A program made the translations under genes and the position numbers. Below the pieces are notes generated by a model, which was not told where the DNA came from, did no database searches, and worked only from the letters and a program-made list of their open reading frames with translations. DNA of 63,250 bases from JBMTVT01 sp049451635. Its GTDB lineage: Bacteria; Bacteroidota; Bacteroidia; Flavobacteriales; Flavobacteriaceae. The first letter of the stretch is position 1. Every line of letters begins with the position of its first letter. The stretch lies in assembly GCA_049451635.1 (NCBI GenBank), contig JBMTVT010000002.1, positions 1 to 63,250 on the forward strand, read 5' to 3'. Shown here piece by piece: positions 32,603-40,821 of this stretch.

Positions 32603-33718
32603 ATGTCTAGCGATTTACCAATACGAAAAATTATTCATGTAGATATGGATGCCTTTTATGCCTCTGTTGAGCAATTGGATAATCCTGATTTAAAAGGGAA
32701 ACCTGTTGCTGTGGGGGGTAGCGGTAAGCGTGGTGTTATTAGTGCTGCAAGTTATGAGGCTAGAAAATATGGAGTAAAAAGTGCTATGGCAGGAAATTTA
32801 GCTGCAAAATTGTGTCCTGAACTTATTTTTGTGCGTGCTAATTTTGAGCGTTATCATGAAATCTCTAAAAAAGTTAAAGCTATTTTTTTTGATTATACTG
32901 ATTTGGTTGAACCACTGTCTTTAGATGAAGCTTATTTAGATGTTACCGAAAATAAAAAGGGAAATCCTAGCGCATCTTTAATAGCTAAGGAAATTCGAGA
33001 ACGGATTTTTAATGAGGTTGGACTTAGCGCATCAGCAGGAATTTCTATTAATAAATTTGTTGCAAAAGTTGCCAGTGAGTATAATAAGCCCAACGGACAA
33101 AAAACGGTTAACCCTGAAGAAGTTCTTCAATTTTTAGAAGATTTAGATATTAGAAAGTTTTATGGTGTTGGTAAAGTAACTGCAGAAAAAATGTATCAAA
33201 AAGGTATTTTTACTGGCAGAGATTTAAAACAGAAATCGTTAGACTATTTAGATGAAAACTTTGGTAAATCTGGACGGTATTATTACTATGTGGTGAGGGG
33301 GATTCATAACAGTGAGGTAAAACCCAACAGAATTAGAAAAAGTTTAGCTGCCGAACGTACTTTTAGTGAAAACTTATCAAGTGAAATTTTTATGCTTGAA
33401 AAGTTAGAGCATATTGCCGAAGAAGTTTCAAGGCGTTTAAATAAAAATAAAGTGGCTGGAAAAACAGTGACTTTAAAAATTAAGTATAGCGATTTTACCT
33501 TGCAAACCCGAAGCAAAACCTTGCCATATTATATAAGCGATAAGAGTATTATATTAGAAACTGCCAAAGATTTATTGTATCAAGATAAATTGAGTAACTC
33601 GGTGCGTTTACTGGGTATTTCAATTTCTAACTTAAATACAGAACCTAAAAAAACAAGCGCTGTGAAAAACAATACCAATCAAAAAAGCATAAGTGTACAA
33701 CTTAAGTTTGAGTTTTAG
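32603..33718 (+). CDS. dinB: DNA polymerase IV
   Basis: A 371-residue Y-family translesion polymerase. The catalytic site shows in IIHVDMDAFYASVEQ (Asp14, Asp16 region) and SLDEAYLDVT (Asp and Glu). The steric-gate region and the little-finger domain (AERTFSENLSSEIFM, LKIKYSDFTLQTRSKT) are intact. The C-terminus ends VQLKFEF, consistent with a beta-clamp-binding motif of the QLxLF type. It synthesises past lesions and is usually damage-inducible. I see no LexA-like box in the short upstream gap. Its stop is followed after 27 bases by the left arm of the inverted-repeat unit, so the unit lies just after dinB. Confidence 0.95.
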   Translation: MSSDLPIRKIIHVDMDAFYASVEQLDNPDLKGKPVAVGGSGKRGVISAASYEARKYGVKSAMAGNLAAKLCPELIFVRANFERYHEISKKVKAIFFDYTDLVEPLSLDEAYLDVTENKKGNPSASLIAKEIRERIFNEVGLSASAGISINKFVAKVASEYNKPNGQKTVNPEEVLQFLEDLDIRKFYGVGKVTAEKMYQKGIFTGRDLKQKSLDYLDENFGKSGRYYYYVVRGIHNSEVKPNRIRKSLAAERTFSENLSSEIFMLEKLEHIAEEVSRRLNKNKVAGKTVTLKIKYSDFTLQTRSKTLPYYISDKSIILETAKDLLYQDKLSNSVRLLGISISNLNTEPKKTSAVKNNTNQKSISVQLKFEF

Positions 33719-33745
33719 ACTTGACTTTGCAAAAATTTTCAACTA

Positions 33746-33804
33746 AATTCGTTTAACGTCTGATATAAACAATTAAAACTGTATATATCATGATAGTTGG
33801 CAAC
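33746..33804 (-). repeat. Left inverted hairpin repeat of the 33.7-36.1 kb unit
   Basis: It reads AATTCGTTTAACG at the outer end and GTTGGCAAC at the inner end. Between them TGATATAAAC and GTATATATCA (33761-33770, 33781-33790) form a ten-base-pair stem with one mismatch. On the minus strand it begins GTTGCCAAC and ends CGTTAAACGAATT, the same ends and order as the right repeat. Confidence 0.8.
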
Positions 33805-33845
33805 AAAAAAATATTTTATTTTAATCTTATAAAATCTAAAATATA

Positions 33846-35930
33846 ATGAAACGTATTTTACTTCTTCTCATAATTATATTTTCCTTTACCTCAATTTACG
33901 CTCAAAATTTAACAAATAAAAACAATAACGACAACTCTATTATTGAATCAAATAACAATACAGGGCTTAATGATTTAGAACCTACAAAAGAAAATGTTTT
34001 AACAGCATTAGCCGATTTTAAATGGGACAATAAAAATGAGACCAATAAAAATGAAGCTTTCAGATTATTAATGTTTTTAGGGTCAGACTACGAGCATTAT
34101 CAAGAATATGAGTCTGGTGAAGGCTATGTTTGTGGAAAACTCCCCTCGGGATACTATTTGAGCATATTTACCGATAGTTTTGGGAAGAAAAACAAGTATC
34201 ATGTGCGTTATGGCTTAGATAAAAATCATTCTTATTTCTCTACTCAAGCTTATAGCAATGAAACTACCTATGATATTGATAAAAACTTTGATAAAGAGGC
34301 CCGGAAAAAATTTGTTCTCGCAAACCCTGAAAACTTCAAAAACCAGGCATTTCCTAATCTTGGCGTTACTACAAACTCAAGAACCAGTTGGGTACTAGAA
34401 CATATGTTAAAAAACCCACCCATGCTACTTACAGTCGAGGAAAGATCTAAATTACTTTCTTATGTCTTACAATGGGTTATAACTAGATATGACGATGAAC
34501 ATGATGTCCCAGTCATCATTGCCGAATTGAATTCCAATACCAGCAAACTAAAAGTTGGGGACGTAATTTTTGGCACCTTAAAAAATGGAAAGGTCAAAAA
34601 AGTAAATCTTTACAACAGGCGGAGAATCCTTCATAAAGGGGATGAAAAAGAAATTGTCATACTAAGAGATAACCAATTTCAAATAACAACTTTTGACCCT
34701 GATTTTTGGGATTACTCCTTTAAAAACCTTACGGGTTATAAAAACAAAGTTTGGGATATTCGATATTCATTGGTCAAAATGATTCTAAATTCAGGCCCTG
34801 TTAATTTTAAATCAGATCTCCACTATATGAATAGCAACCCTATGGTTACATTAACAGCTTATAACTTTTTTTACTCTAAACGAATCCTTGATTTATTCAT
34901 AAAATACGGTGCGGATATTTATTATAAGGATAGTTCTGGCACAACCTTTTTGCACTTGGCGGCAGGGAGCCTTGGTCATCAAAGGTGTAAGTTCTACGAA
35001 CATAAAAAGCAAAGTGATTGGCGGTTTAGTGGTTCAGAAAAGGCTTATTTCGATTTGATAGAATTGGGGCTTAGTGATACTGCAAAAAACAAACCCCATC
35101 CGACTTTGAATTTTACTACTCCTAAAGAATTCTATTTTCTAACATTCAAAAATGAGGAGCACAAAGAAAGGCCCAAAGAATTTGACTGGAATACCTTGGC
35201 TAATGCAGTTGTTATAGGGTTACAAGGTGCCAATAAAGAGTTGCAAAGACAATACAATGAAAACCAACAAATTGTTCAAATCAATGCGTCCTATCAAAAT
35301 GAGGTTAATCGTCGTATTCAACTTCAAAAACAACACGTGGCCCAAAGCAATGCCGAGTATTTAGGGTTAGCTGATAATTCACAAAGCAATTACAATTCAA
35401 CGTCTTCAACTAACACAAATACTACTCAAAATACACAAGACATTTCGGGGTCTAACTATACCCAAAACATAAATGTCAATTCACAAAATACATCAACGAA
35501 TACGTCTCAAAATAACTACGCGAGTTTAGGAAGTAACAAATGTGTAGAAAACCCAAATTGGATGCCAATAACGTATTATTCATTTAGAGCTAGTTTATTA
35601 GATCCAGAAACTGTAAAAGCTGCGCCATACGCTATTAACGACTGTAGAAAAGTGATAAATTATAGAGATCAATGGGTTTTAAATATAAGGCCAATACCAA
35701 ATACATTAGATGAAGAATGGTATCCGCAGTTAAGAAAAGTAGAAATTGTAGAAATACATGATGCTGTTCCTGTAGAACAAATGCAATGGAAGATGGATCA
35801 AATTAAGTCTAATCCAAGAAGTTTTTTAACCTATCAAGGCGCTTTAAATGAGGTAAAGGAGAATACTTCTGGAATTTATTGGACTTTAGCAAGTGCTCAA
35901 GAAGCTGCTGACTTAAGAAACAAAAAATAA
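33846..35930 (+). CDS. Large exported protein with ankyrin-like segment, unknown function
   Basis: A 694-residue protein. Residues 1-20 are a signal peptide (MKRILLLLIIIFSFTSIYAQ). An asparagine-rich linker leads to a folded region; residues about 335-380 resemble an ankyrin repeat (RILDLFIKYGADIYYKDSSG, TTFLHLAAG), with a possible degenerate partner just after (FDLIELGLSDTAKNK). Residues about 505-560 are low-complexity N/T/S/Q. The C-terminal 130 residues form a separate compact domain with CVENPNWMPITYYSFRAS and LLDPETVKAAPYAINDCRKV. No enzyme motif is visible. It is the only gene in the inverted-repeat unit, and codon use is more even than in neighbours. I do not recognise the family; it may be a surface or periplasmic protein. 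Confidence 0.8.
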   Translation: MKRILLLLIIIFSFTSIYAQNLTNKNNNDNSIIESNNNTGLNDLEPTKENVLTALADFKWDNKNETNKNEAFRLLMFLGSDYEHYQEYESGEGYVCGKLPSGYYLSIFTDSFGKKNKYHVRYGLDKNHSYFSTQAYSNETTYDIDKNFDKEARKKFVLANPENFKNQAFPNLGVTTNSRTSWVLEHMLKNPPMLLTVEERSKLLSYVLQWVITRYDDEHDVPVIIAELNSNTSKLKVGDVIFGTLKNGKVKKVNLYNRRRILHKGDEKEIVILRDNQFQITTFDPDFWDYSFKNLTGYKNKVWDIRYSLVKMILNSGPVNFKSDLHYMNSNPMVTLTAYNFFYSKRILDLFIKYGADIYYKDSSGTTFLHLAAGSLGHQRCKFYEHKKQSDWRFSGSEKAYFDLIELGLSDTAKNKPHPTLNFTTPKEFYFLTFKNEEHKERPKEFDWNTLANAVVIGLQGANKELQRQYNENQQIVQINASYQNEVNRRIQLQKQHVAQSNAEYLGLADNSQSNYNSTSSTNTNTTQNTQDISGSNYTQNINVNSQNTSTNTSQNNYASLGSNKCVENPNWMPITYYSFRASLLDPETVKAAPYAINDCRKVINYRDQWVLNIRPIPNTLDEEWYPQLRKVEIVEIHDAVPVEQMQWKMDQIKSNPRSFLTYQGALNEVKENTSGIYWTLASAQEAADLRNKK

Positions 35931-35944
35931 AAACTAATAAATCA

Positions 35945-36142
35945 GTTGCCAACAATGTATAACCGCAGTTTACTGGCGTCAGTTCGCTACGCTCGTGTCG
36001 GCGGATTCGACTACGTCCGGCACGAGTACGAAGTGCGATATTGCGAAGCAATCCACTTAGAATTGCTAAAGTCTGTGCTAAACCGAAAATAATTGCTAAT
36101 TTAACCCGTAACTGACGGTTATACGAGACCGTTAAACGAATT
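35945..36142 (+). repeat. Right inverted hairpin repeat of the 33.7-36.1 kb unit
   Basis: It starts GTTGCCAAC (35945-35953) and ends CGTTAAACGAATT (36130-36142), matching the ends of the left repeat in opposite orientation. GTATAACCG (35957-35965) pairs with CGGTTATAC (36116-36124), extended by CAGTTTAC with GTAACTG. The loop is a further nested palindrome with CTCGTGTCGG and CCGGCACGAG. This copy is about 140 bases longer than the left one and much more GC-rich than its surroundings. Confidence 0.8.
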
Positions 36143-36161
36143 CCCAAAAAAATACTTATAA

Positions 36162-37604
36162 CTAAAGATTACAAGTTTTAATCTCGGTAACACGTAAGGT
36201 GTTTACCATACCTTTATCTTGTATTGGCATTGCTGCTAAACTAATAAGCATATCACCAACATCTAAATAGCCCATTTTACAGGCTATGGCGTTTACGTCT
36301 TCAATGGTTTCGTCGGTGCTTACAAACTTATCGTAATAAAAAGCCCGTACACCCCATAGCAAGCTTAAGCGGGTTAAAATACGCTTGTTTGAAGTAAACA
36401 CCAAGATATGGCATGATGGCCTCCAAGCCGAAATTTGAAACGCTGTATACCCACTGTTGGTTAAGGTTGAAATAGCTTTAGCATTAATTTCGTTGGCCAT
36501 ATTGGCGGCATGGTAACAAATAGATTTTGTAATGAATCGGTTAGTACGAATATGCGGCGGTAATTGTGGTACTTTTATTAATTCGGAATTCTCGACACTT
36601 TTTAAAATATCGGACATTTGTTTAATAACTTGAATGGGGTATTTACCTACCGAGGTTTCGCCCGAGAGCATTACGGCATCGGCACCATCCATAACCGAGT
36701 TTGCAACGTCGTTTACTTCGGCGCGAGTTGGTGTTAAGCTGGAAATCATGGTTTCCATCATCTGCGTGGCTATAATTACCGGAATTCTGGCTTTTTTAGC
36801 GCGCAACACCAATTGCTTTTGTATTAACGGCACTTCTTCAGCTGGAACTTCAACTCCTAAATCGCCACGTGCTACCATAATACCATCACAATGGGCTACA
36901 ATTTTATCAATATTTTCAACAGCTTCTGGCTTTTCAATTTTGGCTACGATAGGAATTTTATGATCGCTATGTTTGGCTATTAAATCGCGAAGCTGCATTA
37001 AATCTTCAGCATGACGCACAAACGATAACGCTATCCAATCAACATCTTGACTGATGGCAAAAATAGCATCTTCTATATCTTTTTCAGTTAATGCCGGTTG
37101 GGAAATATTGGTATTGGGAAGGTTTACCCCTTTTTTGGATTTTAAAGGACCTCCTTGAATAACCTTGGCCTTAACTTCTTTTTTCTTGTCGGTTGAAACT
37201 ACTTCAAAAATTAATTTACCATCATCTAAAAGAATGCGTTCTCCCGGTTTAGCATCTTGTGGAAATTTTTCATAGGTCATGTAAACACGCTCTTTGGTGC
37301 CTTCAAAACGCTTACCTGTTGCAAAAATTATTTCGTCTCCTGGATTTACAACGACCTCTTCTTTCATGACTCCAACACGAAGTTTTGGCCCTTGCAAATC
37401 GGCCAATATAGCAGCTGTAAAGTCATATTCGGCATTAAGCTCACGTATCATTTTGATACGTTCTGCCACATCATTATAATCGGCATGGGAAAAATTTATT
37501 CTAAATACGTTCACGCCTGCTTCAAGCATGCCCTTTAAAACTTCTTTAGTGCTTGTAGCGGGTCCGAGAGTTGCTACTATCTTGGTCTTTTTTCTTGTTG
37601 ACAT
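36162..37604 (-). CDS. pyk: Pyruvate kinase
   Basis: Catalyses phosphoenolpyruvate plus ADP to pyruvate plus ATP, the last step of glycolysis. The 480-residue protein shows KIVATLGPATS at the N-terminus, NFSHADYNDVAERI, the metal/active-site stretch PIVAKIEKPEAVENID, VARGDLGVEVPAEEVP and the signature MMETMISSLTPTRAEVNDVANS, MDGADAVMLSGETSVGKYP. The C-terminal allosteric domain is present but shorter than in E. coli. Its ATG overlaps the stop of the upstream IPExxVDY gene by one base (TAATG). The stop is 20 bases from the right arm of the inverted-repeat unit, with no separate terminator; the large hairpin there may serve. Confidence 0.96.
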   Translation of the reverse strand: MSTRKKTKIVATLGPATSTKEVLKGMLEAGVNVFRINFSHADYNDVAERIKMIRELNAEYDFTAAILADLQGPKLRVGVMKEEVVVNPGDEIIFATGKRFEGTKERVYMTYEKFPQDAKPGERILLDDGKLIFEVVSTDKKKEVKAKVIQGGPLKSKKGVNLPNTNISQPALTEKDIEDAIFAISQDVDWIALSFVRHAEDLMQLRDLIAKHSDHKIPIVAKIEKPEAVENIDKIVAHCDGIMVARGDLGVEVPAEEVPLIQKQLVLRAKKARIPVIIATQMMETMISSLTPTRAEVNDVANSVMDGADAVMLSGETSVGKYPIQVIKQMSDILKSVENSELIKVPQLPPHIRTNRFITKSICYHAANMANEINAKAISTLTNSGYTAFQISAWRPSCHILVFTSNKRILTRLSLLWGVRAFYYDKFVSTDETIEDVNAIACKMGYLDVGDMLISLAAMPIQDKGMVNTLRVTEIKTCNL

Positions 37605-38092
37605 TAGTTAAAAATTAAATTGTCTTTGGATTTTAATTGGCTAGAATCTACACAGTAAGCTGTGGCAATTTGGGGTATGTTAAGTATGCTGTATAATATA
37701 TATTTTTCTTTACTAAAACTAAACTCGCTGTCTATTTTTAAAAAATAATTGACTGTTTTGTGCTCTGGCAATAAATAACTTGTTTTTGTTATGTTTTGTT
37801 TTGTACTGAATAAGGTTTTAAATGATGTTTCTTCTTGTGAAATTTCAGTTTTACATATGTTTGAAACTAAGCTCCAAGTTACTAATTGCTTGGGGTCTTC
37901 CCAATCATAAATGGAATATGTTGCTTTTCCTTTGTTATAATCTAAATCTAAGGGCTTCCGTTTAAGTGTAATTCCTAAATACTTGTTCAATAAATAGGCC
38001 AAACGATAATCTTCCAAGGCGCAATGCATAGCCACTAAAGTATAAACTACCTCATCAAAAGCATCATCAAGAATAAGTTTGTGAACAGCCAT
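37604..38092 (-). CDS. IPExxVDY family protein
   Basis: A 162-residue cytoplasmic protein of a Bacteroidota family named after a C-terminal motif, which reads IPQIATAY here with the same spacing. Other visible stretches are VYTLVAMHCALEDYRLAYLLNK near the N-terminus and a cluster of beta strands (ATYSIYDWEDPKQLVTWSLV). It is fused in expression to pyruvate kinase by the one-base stop/start overlap, and this gene pair, downstream of acpP-fabF-rnc, is conserved in the group from memory. No biochemical role is established. Confidence 0.88.
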   Translation of the reverse strand: MAVHKLILDDAFDEVVYTLVAMHCALEDYRLAYLLNKYLGITLKRKPLDLDYNKGKATYSIYDWEDPKQLVTWSLVSNICKTEISQEETSFKTLFSTKQNITKTSYLLPEHKTVNYFLKIDSEFSFSKEKYILYSILNIPQIATAYCVDSSQLKSKDNLIFN

Positions 38093-38210
38093 AACTTAAA
38101 TTTAACTTGGTAAATATAATATATATAAAATTGAGTGCCATTAAGTTTATATCAATCTTAATAACAAAGCAACTAAAACGTTGTAGTAAATTATCTAAGG
38201 ATAACTTATG

Positions 38211-38951
38211 TTAAATCATTTTTGAAATTTTATTTTGGAATGCAAAAAAAGCGCGTTTTGAAGCTTTTTCTTCAGCTTTTTTCTTTGATGTAGCTCTGGC
38301 CTTGGCAACTACTTTGTCGTCAATGGAAAGTTTTACCGAAAAATGCCTAACTTCATCATTACCAGTATCTTCATAAACGTTGTACCCAAAAGTTTTCTTT
38401 TCTTTTTGGCACCACTCTATCAATAAGCTTTTGTAGCTAATTACTTTGCCTTCCAGCGTTTCGATATCTACATAAGGGATAATCACCCGTTTGTAAATAA
38501 ACTTTTCGCAATATTTATAGCCTCTATCCAAAAAAATAGCGCCCACCAAAGCCTCAAACAAATTACCATGTATGTTATCGCCAAATTGCCCTTTAGGTAT
38601 TTTGCTTTCAACCAAATCAATCAAATTTAAGTCTTTACCTAGCTCGTTAAGGTGCTCCCTACTAACAATTTTGGAGCGCATTTTGGTTAAATAGCCTTCG
38701 TCTCCGCTGGGTACTTCAACATATAAATGTGATGCAATAACAGAACTTAACATGGCATCGCCCAAAAACTCCAATCGTTCATAATTAATAGCATTTCCTT
38801 TGCTATCTCTTATGTTCATAGAGCGATGGGTAAAGGCTTTTTCGTAGTATTTGATTTGTTTGGGTTTAAAGCCTAAAATTTTAGTTATTTCCATAAAAAA
38901 ATTCCCGTTGCGTTTAAAACGGGAATTTAATATGTTGCGAATGTTTTTCAT
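38211..38951 (-). CDS. rnc: Ribonuclease III
   Basis: Cuts double-stranded RNA in rRNA maturation and mRNA turnover. The 246-residue protein has an endonuclease domain with the signature ERLEFLGDAMLSSVIA and the second metal cluster in NLFEALVGAIFLDRG, followed by a double-stranded RNA-binding domain at about 170-240 (SYKSLLIEWCQKEKKTFGYN, VKLSIDDKVVAKARATSKKKAEEKASK). It starts MKNIRNILNSRFKRNGNFF, a slight extension before the catalytic domain that is usual in the group. It follows fabF with a 98-base gap and probably belongs to the same unit. Confidence 0.96.
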   Translation of the reverse strand: MKNIRNILNSRFKRNGNFFMEITKILGFKPKQIKYYEKAFTHRSMNIRDSKGNAINYERLEFLGDAMLSSVIASHLYVEVPSGDEGYLTKMRSKIVSREHLNELGKDLNLIDLVESKIPKGQFGDNIHGNLFEALVGAIFLDRGYKYCEKFIYKRVIIPYVDIETLEGKVISYKSLLIEWCQKEKKTFGYNVYEDTGNDEVRHFSVKLSIDDKVVAKARATSKKKAEEKASKRAFFAFQNKISKMI

Positions 38952-39049
38952 CTGATAATTAACTTTTTAACTTAATTTCAGATGTAATAAACCATATGTC
39001 ATTCTAGCGTAAAATTTAATTTAGTAAATGGTTTATCTCATTCAGGATT

Positions 39050-40300
39050 TTAGTCTATTTTCTTGAATAATACGCAAGCATTGTGTCCGCCAAATCCAAA
39101 TGTATTGCTCATTGCTACTTTTACGTCGCGTTTTTGAGCTCTATTTAAAGTTAAATTTAATTCGGGATCAATGTTTTCATCAACAGTTGTATGATTGATG
39201 GTAGGAGGAACAACACCATGCTCCATAGCTAATATGGCCGAAATTGCTTCAATTGCTCCTGCAGCACCTAAAAGATGACCCGTCATTGATTTTGTTGAAT
39301 TAATATTGATGTTTTTAGCATGACTTCCAAATACTTCAGAAATTGCTTTAAGCTCTGCTACGTCTCCTAAAGGTGTTGATGTACCATGTGTATTGATATG
39401 GTCTACATCTTCTGGTTTTAGACCAGCATTTTCTAAGCAATTCTGCATTACGGCAACAACGCCTATGCCATCTGGGTGTGGTGCCGTCATATGGTAAGCA
39501 TCAGAAGATAAACCACCTCCTGCTACCTCAGCATATATTTTAGCGCCCCTTGCTTTTGCATGTTCATACTCTTCTAAAACAAGTGCCCCTGCACCTTCAC
39601 CAAGAACAAAACCATCTCTGGTTCCATCAAATGGCCTTGAAGCTGTTTCAGGACTTTCGTTTCTTGTGGATAAGGCATGCATCGCATTAAAGCCTCCCAT
39701 ACCAGCAATGGTAACCGCTGCTTCACTTCCTCCAGTAACTACAATATCACAATGTCCTAAACGTATCGAGTTTAAGGCGTCGAATATAGCGTTTGCAGAT
39801 GAAGCACAAGCAGAAACCGTTGTGTAATTTGGACCCATAAAACCATGTTTTATGGAAATGTTCGCTGGCGCAATGTCAGCAATCATTTTAGGAATAAAGA
39901 ATGGGTTAAATCGAGGTGTCCCATCACCTCCTGCAAAGTTTAAAACTTCATCTTGAAAGGTTTCTAATCCACCTATACCGGCACCCCATATAACACCAAC
40001 ACGCAATTTATTGACTTGATCTAGATTTAGTTTGGCATCTGCAATAGCTTCGTCTGCCGCTACCATAGCATATTGGGCAAACCTGTCCATTTTTCTGGCT
40101 TCCTTTCTATCTATAAAATCTGTTGCGTTAAAGTTTTTTAATTCGCAAGCGAACTTTGTTTTAAACTTTTCGGTATTAAAATATGTTATAGGCGCAGCAC
40201 CACTTTTACCACTAATTAAGCCATCCCAATATTCATCTTTGGTGTTGCCAATTGGTGTTAAAGCCCCTAATCCTGTGACTACAACTCGCTTTAATTCCAT
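39050..40300 (-). CDS. fabF: Beta-ketoacyl-ACP synthase II
   Basis: Elongates acyl-ACP with malonyl-ACP in fatty-acid synthesis. The 416 residues carry the Cys-His-His triad: the nucleophile in VSACASSANAIFDAL, the first His in DHINTHGTSTPLGD and the second in NTFGFGGHNAC, and the lysine in KSMTGHLLGAAGA. Length and motif spacing are those of FabF. It follows acpP after 11 bases, the standard acpP-fabF pairing, so the carrier protein and the enzyme that uses it are co-produced. The start at 40298-40300 gives the usual MELKRVVVTGLGALTPIG. Confidence 0.97.
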   Translation of the reverse strand: MELKRVVVTGLGALTPIGNTKDEYWDGLISGKSGAAPITYFNTEKFKTKFACELKNFNATDFIDRKEARKMDRFAQYAMVAADEAIADAKLNLDQVNKLRVGVIWGAGIGGLETFQDEVLNFAGGDGTPRFNPFFIPKMIADIAPANISIKHGFMGPNYTTVSACASSANAIFDALNSIRLGHCDIVVTGGSEAAVTIAGMGGFNAMHALSTRNESPETASRPFDGTRDGFVLGEGAGALVLEEYEHAKARGAKIYAEVAGGGLSSDAYHMTAPHPDGIGVVAVMQNCLENAGLKPEDVDHINTHGTSTPLGDVAELKAISEVFGSHAKNININSTKSMTGHLLGAAGAIEAISAILAMEHGVVPPTINHTTVDENIDPELNLTLNRAQKRDVKVAMSNTFGFGGHNACVLFKKID

Positions 40301-40311
40301 AAAATGTTTGC

Positions 40312-40545
40312 TTATTTTGCAGCTTCTATATAAGATATAGCTTGACCAACTGTTGCGATATTTTCAGCTTGATCGTCTGGAATTTGGATGTCAAATTCTT
40401 TTTCAAATTCCATTATTAATTCTACAGTGTCTAAAGAGTCTGCTCCTAAATCGTTTGTGAAGCTTGCTTCAGTAACAACTTCGTTTTCATCTACTCCTAA
40501 TTTGTCTACGATAATCGCTTTTACTCTTGATGCAATGTCTGACAT
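40312..40545 (-). CDS. acpP: Acyl carrier protein
   Basis: A 77-residue acidic protein that carries growing acyl chains on a 4'-phosphopantetheine attached to Ser37 in LGADSLDTVELIMEFE. Length, charge and helical pattern are those of AcpP. It is the first gene of acpP-fabF-rnc. A TAnnTTTG promoter element lies 32 bases upstream. Confidence 0.98.
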   Translation of the reverse strand: MSDIASRVKAIIVDKLGVDENEVVTEASFTNDLGADSLDTVELIMEFEKEFDIQIPDDQAENIATVGQAISYIEAAK

Positions 40546-40576
40546 AATCTTTTAATTTAAGGTTTTAATTAGTTGG

Positions 40577-40584
40577 CAAAAATA
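40577..40584 (-). promoter_or_regulatory. -7 element upstream of acpP
   Basis: On the minus strand TATTTTTG matches TAnnTTTG. The -33 region is only weakly matched. The transcript would start about 25 bases before acpP, consistent with a single promoter for acpP-fabF-rnc. Confidence 0.5.
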
Positions 40585-40741
40585 AAAAACTTTATTTTTA
40601 AAACACATGTTTACAATAAAAATGTGATTCTAATTTACTAATTTACTTTTAAGTATTTTTATTTTACCTTCTAATTGTTAATAATTATTCTTTTTTTTGC
40701 TTGAATAATCCTAACATTACAAGGCTTTATATGAAATGAGC

Positions 40742-40776
40742 TTGAAGAATTTTACAAAGCATTCTTTTTAATTTTG
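40742..40776 (+). promoter_or_regulatory. Candidate promoter of purN-rnhA
   Basis: TAATTTTG (40769-40776) matches the -7 consensus; TTG at 40742-40744 is 24 bases upstream, slightly more than the usual 19-23. The 276-base gap between acpP and purN otherwise holds only AT-rich sequence. Confidence 0.45.
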
Positions 40777-40821
40777 ATAGCGAATTGCATCTAACATTAA
40801 TTTTAAAATAATAACCTGCAG

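Larger units (their letters stand above)
33746..36142. mobile_element. Putative gene cassette bounded by compound inverted repeats
   Basis: The outer ends are perfect 13-base inverted repeats (AATTCGTTTAACG at 33746-33758 and CGTTAAACGAATT at 36130-36142) and the inner ends of the same two hairpins are perfect nine-base inverted repeats (GTTGGCAAC and GTTGCCAAC). Each end is a hairpin, the right one larger. The only gene inside is the 694-residue protein. The outer core GTTAAAC fits the integron attC consensus GTTRRRY, but attC sites in cassette arrays point the same way and here they are opposed; no integrase or transposase is present. I therefore call it a putative mobilised unit of unknown mechanism. 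Confidence 0.5.

Noticed and set aside
35809..36147. A 112-codon minus-strand open frame across the end of the 694-residue gene and the right repeat
   Set aside because: It reads the nested hairpin repeat and the opposite strand of a real gene; arginine-rich, low-quality composition.
38110..38200. A further copy of the 33.7 kb hairpin element before rnc's end
   Set aside because: GTTTATATCA matches ten bases of the hairpin, but the arms do not match; in AT-rich sequence this is likely chance.
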